Part shown: positions 10,001 to 23,242 of the stretch, piece after piece
Layout of the letters: the number at the start of each line of letters is the position of its first letter
Numbering within the stretch: the stretch's first letter is position 1
DNA from: Gigantopelta aegis
Lineage: Eukaryota > Mollusca > Gastropoda > Neomphalida > Peltospiridae
Length of the DNA: 64,000 bases
Direction of reading: 5' to 3'
Assembly (NCBI RefSeq): GCF_016097555.1
Contig: NC_054709.1
Span: forward strand, 29,630,629 to 29,694,628
The notes under the pieces: model-generated
Database searches by the model: none
What the model was told of the DNA's origin: nothing
Seen by the model: the letters and a program-made list of their open reading frames with translations, nothing else
Program-made: the position numbers and the translations under genes

Positions 10001-13000
10001 AATCACACGTTTAACTAACACGGTAAGATACTGGATTAATAGTATAGATATAGTGTTCAAATCACATGTTTAACTAACACGGTAAGATACTGGATTAATA
10101 GTATAGATATAGTGTTCAAATCACAAACTAACACGGTAAGATACTGGATTAACTAACACGATATAGTGTTCAAATACTGGATAACACGGTAAGATACTGG
10201 ATTAATAGTATAGATATAGTGTTCAAATCACATGTTTAACTAACACTGTAACATACTGGATTAATAGTATAGATATAGTGTTCAAATCACACGTTTAACT
10301 AACACGGTAAGATACTGGATTAATAGTATAGATATAGTGTTCAAATCACATGTTTAACTAACACGGTAAGATACTGGATTAATAGTATAGATATAGTGTT
10401 CAAATCACATCTTTTACTAACACTGTAACATACTGGATTAATAGTATAGATATAGTTTTCAAATCACATGTTTACTAACACTGTAACATACTGGATTAAT
10501 AGTATAGATATAGTGTTCAAATCACATGATATACTAACACTGGATTAATAGTATAGATATAGTTTTTTTAAATCACATGTATCAGATAGTTCTGTTCAAA
10601 TCGCACGTTTAACTAACACGTTAAGATACTGGATTAATAGTATAGATATAGTTTTCAAATCACATGTTTAACTAGGTAAAGATACTGGATTAATAGTATA
10701 GAGGCATTTTTCATAGTTGAAATATATATATATAATATATATATAGGCATATTTTTCAAATAACATGTTCAACTAACACCTAAGATACTGGATTAAAAGA
10801 ACAGAGGTAGTTTTCAAATCTTTTAAAGTAGAAACATGATATATTGGATTAAAAGTACAGAGGTAATTGTATAGTTACTTGCTATAAGTACTGGATTAAA
10901 AGAACAGAGGTAGTTTTCACTAAAGTAAAACATGATATGGATCAAAGGTACAGAAGTCTTACGTTTTACAGTAGCACTATAACATACTGTATCAATAGTA
11001 CGGAAGATGTTTTCTGTTCACGCGTTTTGAATAGCACTATACGATACTGGATGAGAAGTACTAGGGCAGATTTCTGTTCACGTATTTTACGTAGAACTAT
11101 GAAATACTAGATTAATGAGTTTATCTCTCTCCCAGATACTGTGGAGTGTACGGCGTCGGCCATGAAGATCATGTTGTCTCCAGCTGGGACTTTTAGCGGC
11201 GTCATCTACGTTGCTGGTGAAAAGAATACGTCAGGTTGTATGTTCACAGGCTCAAGTGGAACTCTGGACTTACAGGACGAAAGCTGTGGTGACGTCACTA
11301 CTGACACGGTCAGTACTATCTATAATCAAGAATAGCCTGTAATGGAGTCACCTCCGATTCAGTTAGTACTCTCTATAAACAATCATATCCTGTGGTGCAC
11401 TCACCTCCAACACGGTCAGTAGTATCTATAATCAGGGCTAGCCTGTGGTGGAGTCACCTCCAGCACGGTCAGTAGTATCTATAATCAGGGCTAGCCTGTA
11501 GTGGAGTCACCTCCAACACGGTCAGTAGTATCTATAATCAGGGCTAGCCTGTGGTGGAGTCACCTCCAGCACGGTCAGTACTATCTATAATCAAGGCTAT
11601 CCTGTGGTGGAGTCACCTCCAACACGGTCAGTAGTATCTATAATCAGGGCTAGCCTGTGGTGGAGTCACCTCCAGCACGGTCAGTAGTATATATAATCAG
11701 GGCTAGCCTGTGGTGGAGTCGACTCCAACACGGTCAGTACTATCTATAATCAAGGCTAGCCTGTGGTGGAGTCACCTCCAACACGGTCAGTAGTATCTAT
11801 AATCAGGGCTAGCCTGTAGTGGAGTCACCTCCCGACATGGTCAGTTGTATCTATAGACAGGGCTAGTCTGTCGTGGAGTCACCCCGACACGGTAAATACT
11901 AATTATAAACAATCACAGCCTGTGGTGGAGTCACATCCGACACGGTAAATATTATTTATAAACAATCACAGATGGTGGTGGAGACAAATCCGATACGACC
12001 AGTACTATCTCTACACAATTACAGCCTGTGGTGGAGTCACCTCCGACACGGTAAATACTATTTATAAACAATCACAGCTTGTGGTGGAGTCAACTCCGAC
12101 ACGGTCAGTACTATCTCTACACAATTACAGCATGTTGTGGATTCACCTCTATCGAATGCAGCAGCTAGTGTAGTCTAGTGGTATAGCTTCTGGCCATTCT
12201 TCAAATTTCCTCTTAACTATAATTATAGCTTTTTTTCTTCTTTTTTCTTTCTTTCTTTATTTATTATTATTATTATTATTTTATTTATTTTATTATTATT
12301 ATTATTATTATTATTTTTTTTTTATTTTATTATTTTTGTTTATGCTGTCATGTTTTTGGGCTGTTTATTCTGATTGTTTTTAGTATCATAAGTTCGATGG
12401 TTGAATAAGCACCGTATGAAACAAAATATGAACAATGCCATGACATCTGAGCCAGTGAAGATACAAACATGTGTTTACAACTTGATGATTATGATAGAAG
12501 GTAATTGCAACACATTAACACATTAAGAATAAGATCGCAGTCATACTAAAATCCAAGATGAATGCCATTTAATACACCGAACGTTCATACGACTGATATT
12601 ACACCCAATCAACGAACAGAGATCCATTCTTTATTCTATGTTGTTGGAATCAGAACTCATTTAACTGTTAGGTTATGTAGGGTTGAAAGGGGAGCCAACT
12701 CCCATAATTATGGTGTAACAAAAGATAGATTCCTGCATCCAGATATAGAATACTAAACGAGCTTGCCTGTCATACCATGTTTATGAAACGAGAGAACAGT
12801 TTGGTATCTGACGAGCGAAAGCGAGTCAGATATCAACACTGTTCATGAGTTTCTTAAAAATGGTATGACAGGCAAGCTCGTTTAGTATTTTATTTATTAC
12901 AAACCAACTGCAAACAAGCCGCAACGCAGAAGTAAGCAGATGTCGATAACTACCACGGGTTATTTTTCTACGAATTGGATTAGCAAGTGATCGATGTCAC

Positions 13001-16000
13001 ACAAAAACTTAAATGACGTCACATTGAGATTTCATCAATGTACAGTTTTGATTTTGGCGCGAAGCTTGCATTAATTGTCATTGTAATTAATCTTTCGTGA
13101 TTGTACACTATTAAATTACACTATTTTTTATAAACAAAACATTTTCAATAGCAATTTTGCACTCCAATGTTTTTTAGCGTTCGGAACAAGGACGCGTCAT
13201 GCACCCAGTCTATATTATTGCAGATAGGTGCAAAGTGACGCCATTCGAATACCGACGTCATTCAAATTCAGAAATGACCCCGCCATTCTGCGCGTGCCAA
13301 TATTACACTAGTTAGATATTGAGTAATTGTTATGACATGAGTAATATCTTTCACTGGTGTGTAATAAAAGTGAATATCATGCCATGTAGTCACAATGAAT
13401 TCCCGGTATAGCGAGGTTTAATGAGATTTGTTGCCCTTTTCGGGCCCCTCAAAATAAATAGTGATGACATTTCAAACTCCAGGCAGTGAAATTGTTTGTT
13501 TGTTTGTTGTTTGTTTTTGTTGTTGTTGTTGTTGGTGGTTTTTGGGGGTTTTTATTTAGCATGATGACGTCACATTGGATGTTGTCTTCTTATAAGATCG
13601 TCTACTGAATTGTTGGGTCGCTGTCGGTTGCCATTGTCGGCCCGCTGTCTGTTTTGCTCGTCCGTACGGAAGCGGTCCGTTGTCGGTTGCCATGAAAGAA
13701 ATCTATATATTCCTTTTTAACTGTCAAAATTTAAAAAATTTAAAAAAAAATCGAAACATTTTTGTGACTAAATTACTATAATTAGCACTATTTTTAACTT
13801 TTAGCAGTTGTCTTTATACTAAATGAAATGGCTATGCACCATGCATTGACGTACATCAAATAAATTCATCAGACAAAGGATTAGTTTGTTTGTTTTTTAA
13901 ATTGAAAAAGGGCAATCCTTGGGGTTTTTTTGGGAAGTGTTTTAACCAGTACCATGCGATACCTTAGTAATAGTATAGAGATCGTTTTCAGATTCTATTT
14001 TTTAACTAACTCTGTAACATTGTTTTTTTGGGGAAAATCCGACTATGTTCAGTTTAAAATGAAAACATGAACTGCTAAGATTTAACAAAATAGGTGCTAC
14101 ATGAAGTCAGATACTTACAAAATTAGTCTTCATGTATGCTAGACATATCCCACGTGCGTGATGAAAAGAATTTGGCATTTTAACTTATAAATTCAAATAT
14201 CTTGAATGGACGCCGCCATCTTGTTTCCTATTTATGTTGTATTCCTCCTGACAAGTCATTTGTTTTAAAAACAATGATATATAGTTTACACTTTGAATTT
14301 GCACCATAATGTCTAAGGTGGCAAGCTTAATCCCAGTATTCTACACCATTCATAACGAACACTTGTTCTGCAGCAGTCCCAACAACAGGCAAAATTCCTT
14401 TATCAGCGATGATAAATTAGTGTTGATCTGGCCCTACGTTGGGCCGACAGTGGGCCGCAAAATTTCTTTATGAGTTGTTGTGTGCATGCTTTTTAAAATT
14501 TTATTAAAACAAGTTAAGTCTAACAAAATATAAACATATATGTACATAATTATTATTTATATCCAGTGATCTTAATCACTGAAAATATTGCCATTAAAGC
14601 CGCACACCCTAGTTCTATCCAGCGAAAATAAATTATAATTTGGTTAATCTACAAACCTGTAACACACTTAGATCACGTTTTTATCAAATGGAGTGAAAAA
14701 GCAGATTTTATATCGATAAATACCATGGGAATCCCCATGTCCCAATTGCTTGAAATAATTTTGAAAGTTAGTATTCTGATGTCACCGGTAGATGTCGCTC
14801 GAAGCACAACAATGCCTACGTCACGACAAATTTCACAGAGTGCGCACAGACTTGGGGTGCGTTCTTTTCACCTCTCCTGGACATGTTCCAACTGTTCTGT
14901 CCTGGTTGTATCCCCTCTCCAGATATCGTAAGACTTAGCAAAATTATTGGTTTTAAGGGTTTGTAACGTTTTGTATTGAGACACTTACTTGTCTGAACTT
15001 TATTGTTACTGAAAATATTCACGAACTGTGAAGAAAAATCGCACAAATGAACAACAACAAATCGGATGTTGATTGCGCGAACCGTGCACGAGAAAACAAA
15101 CCGAACCAAAATGATAACGGTCACGTGGTATACCAACATCTGTGACGTTTACACAGGAAGATTCCCTCTAAAAATAGATTGGACCTCGCTTGCTTAACGG
15201 TTTTTTCTCGACAGCACGTCTTGTGAAAAAATGCAAAAAATGCATTTCGTGGTTTTACAAACATCAGGATTACCAATAAGCACTTCAGGTGAATGGAAAT
15301 GTGTATTCTAAATAATAAAATGTAAGTAAAGTGCAATTTTATTTGTGAAAAATGGGGTTTAATAGCGAAAAACAACGCCGTAATGGTTAACAAATAGCCG
15401 TAACTAGGGTGTGTCCCTTTAATTGCACCAATGTATGGCTGACGGCAGGCCACTGTAGGCAACTTTTAAAAATATTTTTTTATTTATTGTTTTTTTTGCA
15501 ATTCAAACAAAATATGGACAGATCTGTACATAATTATTATTTCTGATGGTAAATTAGTCTTGTACTAGCCATGGAAAATATCATCATTGCCCCGACGTTG
15601 GGCCAACAGCGGGCCGCTGTACATGTAGGCAAACACATTTTATAAGCTTTTTAAAAATTTAATCCAAACCAAACGTGGAGAAACAAATATATTGCTCTAC
15701 ATTATTATTTTTATTATTTTATAAGCTTTTTTTAATTTTTAATTCAAACAAAATGTGGAGAAACAAATATATTGCTCTACGTTATTATTTTTATTATTTT
15801 ATAAGCTTTTTTTTAATTTTTAATTCAAACAAAATGTGGAGAAACAAATATATTGCTCTACGTTATTATTTTTATTCGATGGTAAATTAGTATTGATCTA
15901 ACCACAGAACATATTGTCATCGCTCCAACGTCGGGCCAACGTAGGCCCGCTGTAGGCAAACCGGCCTCGGTGGCGTCGTGGCAGGCCATCGGTCTACAGG

Positions 16001-19000
16001 CTGGTAGGTACTGGGTTCGGATCCCAGTCGAGGCATGGGATTTTTTATCTAGATACCGACTCCAAACCCAGAGTGAGTGCTCCGCAAGGCTCAATGGGTA
16101 GGTGTAAACCACTTGCACCGACCAGTGATCCATAACTGGTTCAACAAAGGCCATGGTTTGTGCTATCCTGCCTGTGGGAAGCGCAAATAAAAGATCCCTT
16201 GCTGCTAATCGGAAGAGTAGCCCATGTAGTGGCGACAGCGGGTTTCCTCTCAAAATCTGTGTGGTCCTTAACCATATGTCTGACGCCATATAACCGTAAA
16301 TAAAATGTGTTGAGTGCGTCGTTAAATAAAACATTTCTTTCTTTTTTGCTGTAGGCAAAAAATATATATATCTTCTTTTTTTCTTAATTAAAACAAACTA
16401 TGGATTTAGTTACATGATTATAATTAATACCCGATGGTAAATTAGTGTTGATGTAGTCACAGAAACTATCGTTATCACGCTTACGTCGGGCCGCTGCAGG
16501 AAAAATGTACCGATGGTAGCCGCTCATGTCCGACCATTCCCCAACATCGGGCCGACGATGCATGCTTGCTGGGTACCTTTGTTTGACACCCATTAGCTGA
16601 TCTCTATTTTCATGTTGATGTGTCGTTAAACATTAATTCATTCATTTTGGAACAAATGTAGTCTTTGTCTTATTGACAGGCAACCGGTGACCGGTCTAGA
16701 GTTGTGATCGTACAGTACAGTGATAAATACATCACCGACCTTGACACCAAGCTGACGGTTACTTGTTCAGCCGCAGGAGCAGGCACAGTTGACGTCACGG
16801 CTACCTTCAGCAGTCAAGACCCGGATGGGTGAGTGACGTAATATCATTATGAGTGACGTAATATCATTATTATCTTTATGAGTGGCGAATCTTTATTTTT
16901 ACATTTATGAGTGACGAATAGTGATCTTTAGAGTTACATTTCCTGACCTCCAGCTATACAAGGCATATGCATTCTATGACCAACAGCCCTGTCTACACAA
17001 TCATACATTTGTCCAAAAACAAGCCGGGACAAATGTCCCCACTTGTTGCGAACAATGAATGAGACACCCCAGCACAAAAATACACATCGGCTACTGGGTG
17101 TCACAAATGGTAAGTATATGAAAATATTATTTAGATATATTTATGTAAAACCACAGTGTAAGGAGCTGTGGGTCAAAAGTATAATACAATACGTAAAATC
17201 AAGGTAAGTACTTTATAATTCATTCTGGATGGAATTTAAAAGATTCCAAGACATTTCTGTTACCAAATGTATCATTGCTTGTCAGCTTGAGATGATCACA
17301 CTCCACCAAAATGTGGCCCAACGTCAGTGTACACTGACAATGTTCACATTGAGGGGGAGGGTTCTTCTTTAAAATAAATGAATGCGTCAAATATGTATGG
17401 CCGATGCGGGCACGGAACAAGACTACTTCATCCTTCCTGCATCGCCTGTAGGATGACTGCCATTCGCTCAAGACTGCCTTGACAGAATGAAGCTTGTTAG
17501 CAACCGCACCGTCCCAATTGTCTTGCCAAGTCGAAAAGATATATTGGTTAATATGAAATTTAAAATCACTGATGGGGACACCAACTTGAACACGGAGGAA
17601 GATCAAAGCAGACTTGGCAGCAACATCTGCCTTTTAGTTACCCTTAATGCTAACATGGCTGGGTACCCAACAAAATATAACATCTTTATTGGCAATTGAT
17701 AAAAAGACACACTTTCGTATCACTATTCCAACTAACGGGTACTCCAATTTCATTTACTTTAGAGACACGAACGTTAGTCTGTAAAAATAATATATTTGGA
17801 TGCACATGACTCCTTAATCTGTTCCAGCGCTTTAATAATTGCCCAGGTTTCAGCTGTAAAGATTGATGCTGAATTGGGCAATCTCATGGAAATTATTGCG
17901 TTTGATGGAAACACTGTAGCACAAGCCATATAATTCCCATCCCGTGATCCGTCTGTGTAAACAGGAATGTAATCACAGTACGTCTCTTGGATTTCCATGA
18001 AATATTGTTTATAAATAACTGCATCTGTGCGATCCTTTTTTAGATGCACAAGATCGAATACAATTGTTGGTGGTTTGATACAACAAGGTGGCAAAATAAA
18101 ATATGAAGGCGTTTCCAAAATGTCTGTTAAATCAATGTTGGAAACTAATAAAAACTGCTTAATGCGAAGACCAAATGATCGAATCGCATTCGGTTTCGCA
18201 TCAAATAACTTCATATATTTGTTATCAAACACCGCATTGTGTGCAGGATGTTTTGGCATTGATTTAATTTTTGTAGAATACTGCAGAGAAAGCTTTGCAC
18301 GTCTAGCACCCAAACTAGGTTCGTGTGCATCGACGTACAAGCTCTCCACGGGAGATGTTTTGAAAGCACAAAGACAAAGTCTACACAATGCACCCATAAT
18401 CAAGTTTAGACCTAACTAAAGATCTATAAAGTCGGAGCATAACCTTTCGATCTGCTCCCCATTCAGTCTTGCCAATAACGTTTAAATTATTGAGGTCCTT
18501 TAAGGCCTTCTTTTTCACATACTGTAAATGAGGAACAAAAGATAACCTCCTGTCAAAATTAACCCCCCGAAAATTGGTCTCCTCCACAACTGGAACCGGA
18601 GTTTTGTCCAGAAACAGCTGAGGATCTAAATGGTGACCTCTTTTCTGGCAGACGGTTTTTTACTTTGAGAATCGAAATCCATTGTCAGTTGCCCATTGTT
18701 GAAGTTTATTCAAACAAAGCTGCAACTGACGTTCAATGATACTCATACTGGACGCAAATGTATGACCGTGTAGACCTCTTTTGCAACAAAGTTGGACAAG
18801 GCGGGACAACCTGTAACATGTTGCACGATTTAGCTGCATGCTTCATCTTTTGGACACATGTTGCAGCTTGTCCTCACTTTTAACCAATCAGACACTTAAG
18901 ATGAGCCATGTGACCAGGGTTCTGCATCACGTAATATCCAAATGGTAGCATAACACAAGAGGAGAAAGCATGGTCTCACCACGAAGTAGTTAAAATGATT

Positions 19001-20401
19001 AACCTTTATGAGCAAAGCCCATGCCTTTGTAACATTTTAGTACCAGAATACAAACAGAAAGACTAGGAAAGTAGCTATAGCTGGGAAAGGAGGTGGGTGG
19101 GGTGGTAATTAGGGTCTCCACGAGTACTCGAGTACTCGGGCACGGGTCGAGTCTAGCAAGACTCGAGTCCGTTCACAAGACTCGAGTACCCGTACAAGGT
19201 GGAATCAATTATAATACACTGGACAATGTAGGACAATAATTTCAGGCTTAGATAATCAACGATATAAGTGTGACAATAATTATAAGATCATGCGCTAGTT
19301 TCTTTTTTTAAACTGGCCGTCCATCCACCATAACACTAAATATATCAACCGGTTTCTAAATGCAATACAATGACATAATTTGGCATCAATGTTCAGCCCT
19401 GGAATTAAAATGTATAATTCTATTTAACTTTATTCTTTAATCTCATCATCGGGTGTAAGTGTCGGGTACTCTGGTCCGGGTCGAGTTTGACCCTCGAGTA
19501 CTCGCGTCCCATATTTTGGACTCGTGGAGGCCCTAGTGGTAATGATCAGTGTTTTCTAAGAGTATTTTTGTCTGTTTTTGTTTTGAAACCTTTATTTTCA
19601 AATATGTTAAATATTGTCTGTTTTTAATTATTTGCTATAGCGAAATGTAAACACGTTGCCCCTCCAAACATACAGTGCGTCCTACACACGGCATGTCTAA
19701 CTATGTATGATCGTGTAGACAGGGCTTTAGAGTTACATTTCCCCACCTCTAGCTGTGCAAGGCAGATCCATTCTATGACCGGTGGCTGATCTAAGAGGGG
19801 CCTCAGGGGCCCACTCCCCTCTCTAAATTCTGTGACAGTTATAATTTAATTTTTTCATTTTTGTTTTATGTTTGAGAATCCGAGGAATCCCATCGGGAAC
19901 TTTTGTGGCCATCGACCACATGTCACTGGGGACCCCCTAAATGGATTTTCTGGATCCGCCACTGATGACGTCACCGAAATATAATAAATAATATCCTGTA
20001 TGACCACGTGATCTAGTTTTTGTATGCTGATTTGTTTTTATTTGTTTCTTTGTTTTGTTTCGGTTCTTTTTTCTTCTTCTTTTCATAAACAACAACAACA
20101 AAAAACAAAACCTACTTGATACAGAAAGTGTATTGTTATTTTAAATTTTTGCTTTTTACCACCAAATCCTTCTGTTAAAAATTGACAATTACCCTGACCA
20201 GTCTAGGTACAGCCTAAACGTCTTGGAGACAGTGATATTATGATGTGAGGATTCTCAAGAATTTCAAACATTCCCTCACTCTCAATCCGTATCGACTAGT
20301 ATTAAAACATTTATTTGTGAAACATTATACACAAATATCACACCACACACACACATAGACACACACACACACATAGACACACACACATAGACACACACAC
20401 A

Positions 20402-20450
<49 letters not shown>

Positions 20451-20628
20451 TGGTTTGAAGTAGGTGTTGTTCTGTTACAGAAACATCAAAGAACAGGCTA
20501 TCAACAACACATATCCGGCTGACATCGACTCATCCGCTGTAAACTTTGAGATCAAGCTGAAGGATGGGACTTCTGTATCCAGTTCAACCACAGTTTCTTT
20601 AAATGATCAGCTCATTTTTGAGTTTGCT

Positions 20629-20689
<61 letters not shown>

Positions 20690-23211
20690 CGCATCCCAAG
20701 GATATTAACAAAGAAAGAAATGTTTTATTTAACGACGCAATCAAAGTATTTGATATTTTTCGGTTATATGGCGTCAGACATATGGTTAAGGACCGCACAG
20801 ATTTGGAGAGGAAACCCGCTGTCACCACTACATGGACTACTCTTCCGATTAACAGCAGGGTATCTTTTATTTGCGCTTCCCACAGACAGATTAGCACAAA
20901 CCATGGCCTTTGTTGAACCAGTTATGGATCACTGGTCGGTGCAAGTGGTTTACACCTACCCATTGAGCCTTGTGGAGCACTCACTCAGGGTTTGGAGTCG
21001 GTATCTGGATTAAAAATCCCATGCCTCGACTGGAATCCGAACCCAGTACCTACCAGCCTGTAGACCGATGGCCTACCACGACGCCACCGAGGCCAGTGAT
21101 ATTAGCAAAGTCCAGAGAATACAAATAACATCCACAGATGACAAAGACGAAGTGTTCCAGTTTTCAGAATTATAAATTTATTTAAAGATGATGAGTAAAT
21201 AGAAATAAAGTTAATGTTCACAGGTAAGTTTCAAACATATAGATAGATCTCTTCCTTTCAGCTTTAGTTATATCAAACCAGTGAGATTGCATCTCCAATA
21301 AATGTAAACAGCTTGCAGTTGCTTATAAATATTGCTTCCATAAAACAAGTTAATTAAATAAAGATGGTAAAGTTAATAAAATTTTACTTTAAAAATATAA
21401 GTAAAAGTTATTCCAGTGTCAATTTAAATGTATGCAATGTAATAAAGTTGAAAAGTTGGACAAGGGGACATGTCTTTAATATTTGTTTGTCAGACCGCGA
21501 ACAAGTGAGAGAACAACCGTTGACGTCCATTAACGTCAGCCTTTTATACTTTTTCTTAGTACCACGTGACGTCATAACAGCCAATCAGAAATTACGTCAC
21601 GCTAGGAAGAGATCTACCTTTACAAAATAAATATCATTTCATTTAATAATTACGTTATGCACACAATTGCTCAATAAATAAAGTAATTGCTTTTTGGTCC
21701 AGCTTCCGTTTGCAGTTTACAGTTTGTAAATGCACACTCTAAATCCTAAGAAACTTCAACTTTTGTAAATACGTCAGTTTAGCCCATAGCAAAAGCATTA
21801 CCAACTTGAAATAATTAATTCTGCGAATTTCTAAAGTGCATAAAGATAAAACTAACATTTCTTAATTGCTTTTTTAGTCTAAAATTTGCGTAAAACAATT
21901 TTACAGAAAAAGCCTTTAGAATATTTATAAAAACGACATTATTAACCAGGCACAAAACACGCTCATTTTGCATAGCAAATACATTGGGAATTCAAGCTAA
22001 TAATACAAACAAATTCTAATGTGCATAAATATGAGACTATTATTACACAACTGCTTTTTTGGTCTAATTTCAATATAAAATAGTTTTAATGAAAAAGCCT
22101 TTGGGATTATTGTGAAAACGACATTATTCACTAGGCACAAAGACCAGCTAAAGTGCATTGCAAATACATTGGGAATTCGGGTTAATAATACAAACAAATT
22201 CTAATGTGCATAAATACGTGACTATCACTACACAATTGCTTTTTTGGTCTAATTTCAATATAAAATAGTTTTAATGAAAAAGCCTTTGGGAATATTATAA
22301 AAACAGCATGTTTATACTGTTGTTTACAAACATTGTGTACCGATATATCAGACCTTAGCAAACGGGTCCAATATGTGTAAACAGGTTCTCAGCGTACAAG
22401 GATATAGTTCCTAAAAGCACTAATATTACAGTAATCAGTTTTACAGTTATTACCTCACTTAATTAATAAAATGATTTGCCATAATGTACAAACAATATTA
22501 GGATACGTTTAACTAAGAAAATAGCTAATCGATCGTACAAGTTTTGGAGGAAAATAAACTTTACTGAAGGGCAAGGTCAATCCCGGCAGCCATGTCAAAA
22601 CAGTCGATCAAACGGAAATTTATCCCAGGTTTATTTATGAGCCCATGGGATGTTTTCATTGTGTAAGTACACACACTTTGTAGTTATGGAAATATTTACA
22701 TCAATAATATTAATGTCAACGTTGTGTCATAGTTTTTATATGCACAGGAATTTGGGAATTAAATAAAGTCGAAGACCGCAAGACCAAAACACGGACGTCA
22801 AACATTAAATTAACACATTTAGCGATCGTAATATACTAATATCCCATAAATAAATTACGGCAACTATTTACAAACATAATTTCATACACTATAAACATAT
22901 TATTATGAAATACAACTAAATGTAGCTCGCATTGTGCATCCAAACGATCACTAATAACAATAGTTGCGCAATTTCGTTTTTGCCTATAGTGCGCGACACG
23001 ACAAACGGCACTACTAAGAATTTCAATGAATCATTAAACAATAACTATAATAAATGGCATAGTTCCAGACATTACAGAATACAAGCAAATATGCAAATAA
23101 TTCTACTAAATGTAAAAATAAATATTGTGTTTTGTCCAATATTAAAATTACTTGAGAAAGGTCCACGTCACAGCAGTTACGAAAATTGTTGGGACAGCCA
23201 TGACAATATAT

Positions 23212-23242
<31 letters not shown>

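Larger units (their letters stand above)
14380..16560 (+). repeat. Dispersed-tandem repeat block with 'gatggtaaattagt' and 'gttgggcc' modules
   Basis: A module with 'gatggtaaattagtgttgat', then 'acgttgggccgacagtgggc', then 'ttataagctttttaaaattt' and 'aaacaaatatattgctctac' recurs near 14400-14560, 15480-15640, 15640-15950 and 16380-16560. Inside it, 15670-15870 holds three tandem copies of an 82-bp subunit ('aaaatgtggagaaacaaata'). It is interrupted by the TTAA element at 14598 and the SINE at 15961. The function is unknown. Confidence 0.7.

Noticed and set aside
15858..16358. 166-aa ORF on the minus strand
   Set aside because: It is the antisense translation of a SINE; the same protein-like string appears at each copy of that SINE family (20603-21013, 41464-41829).
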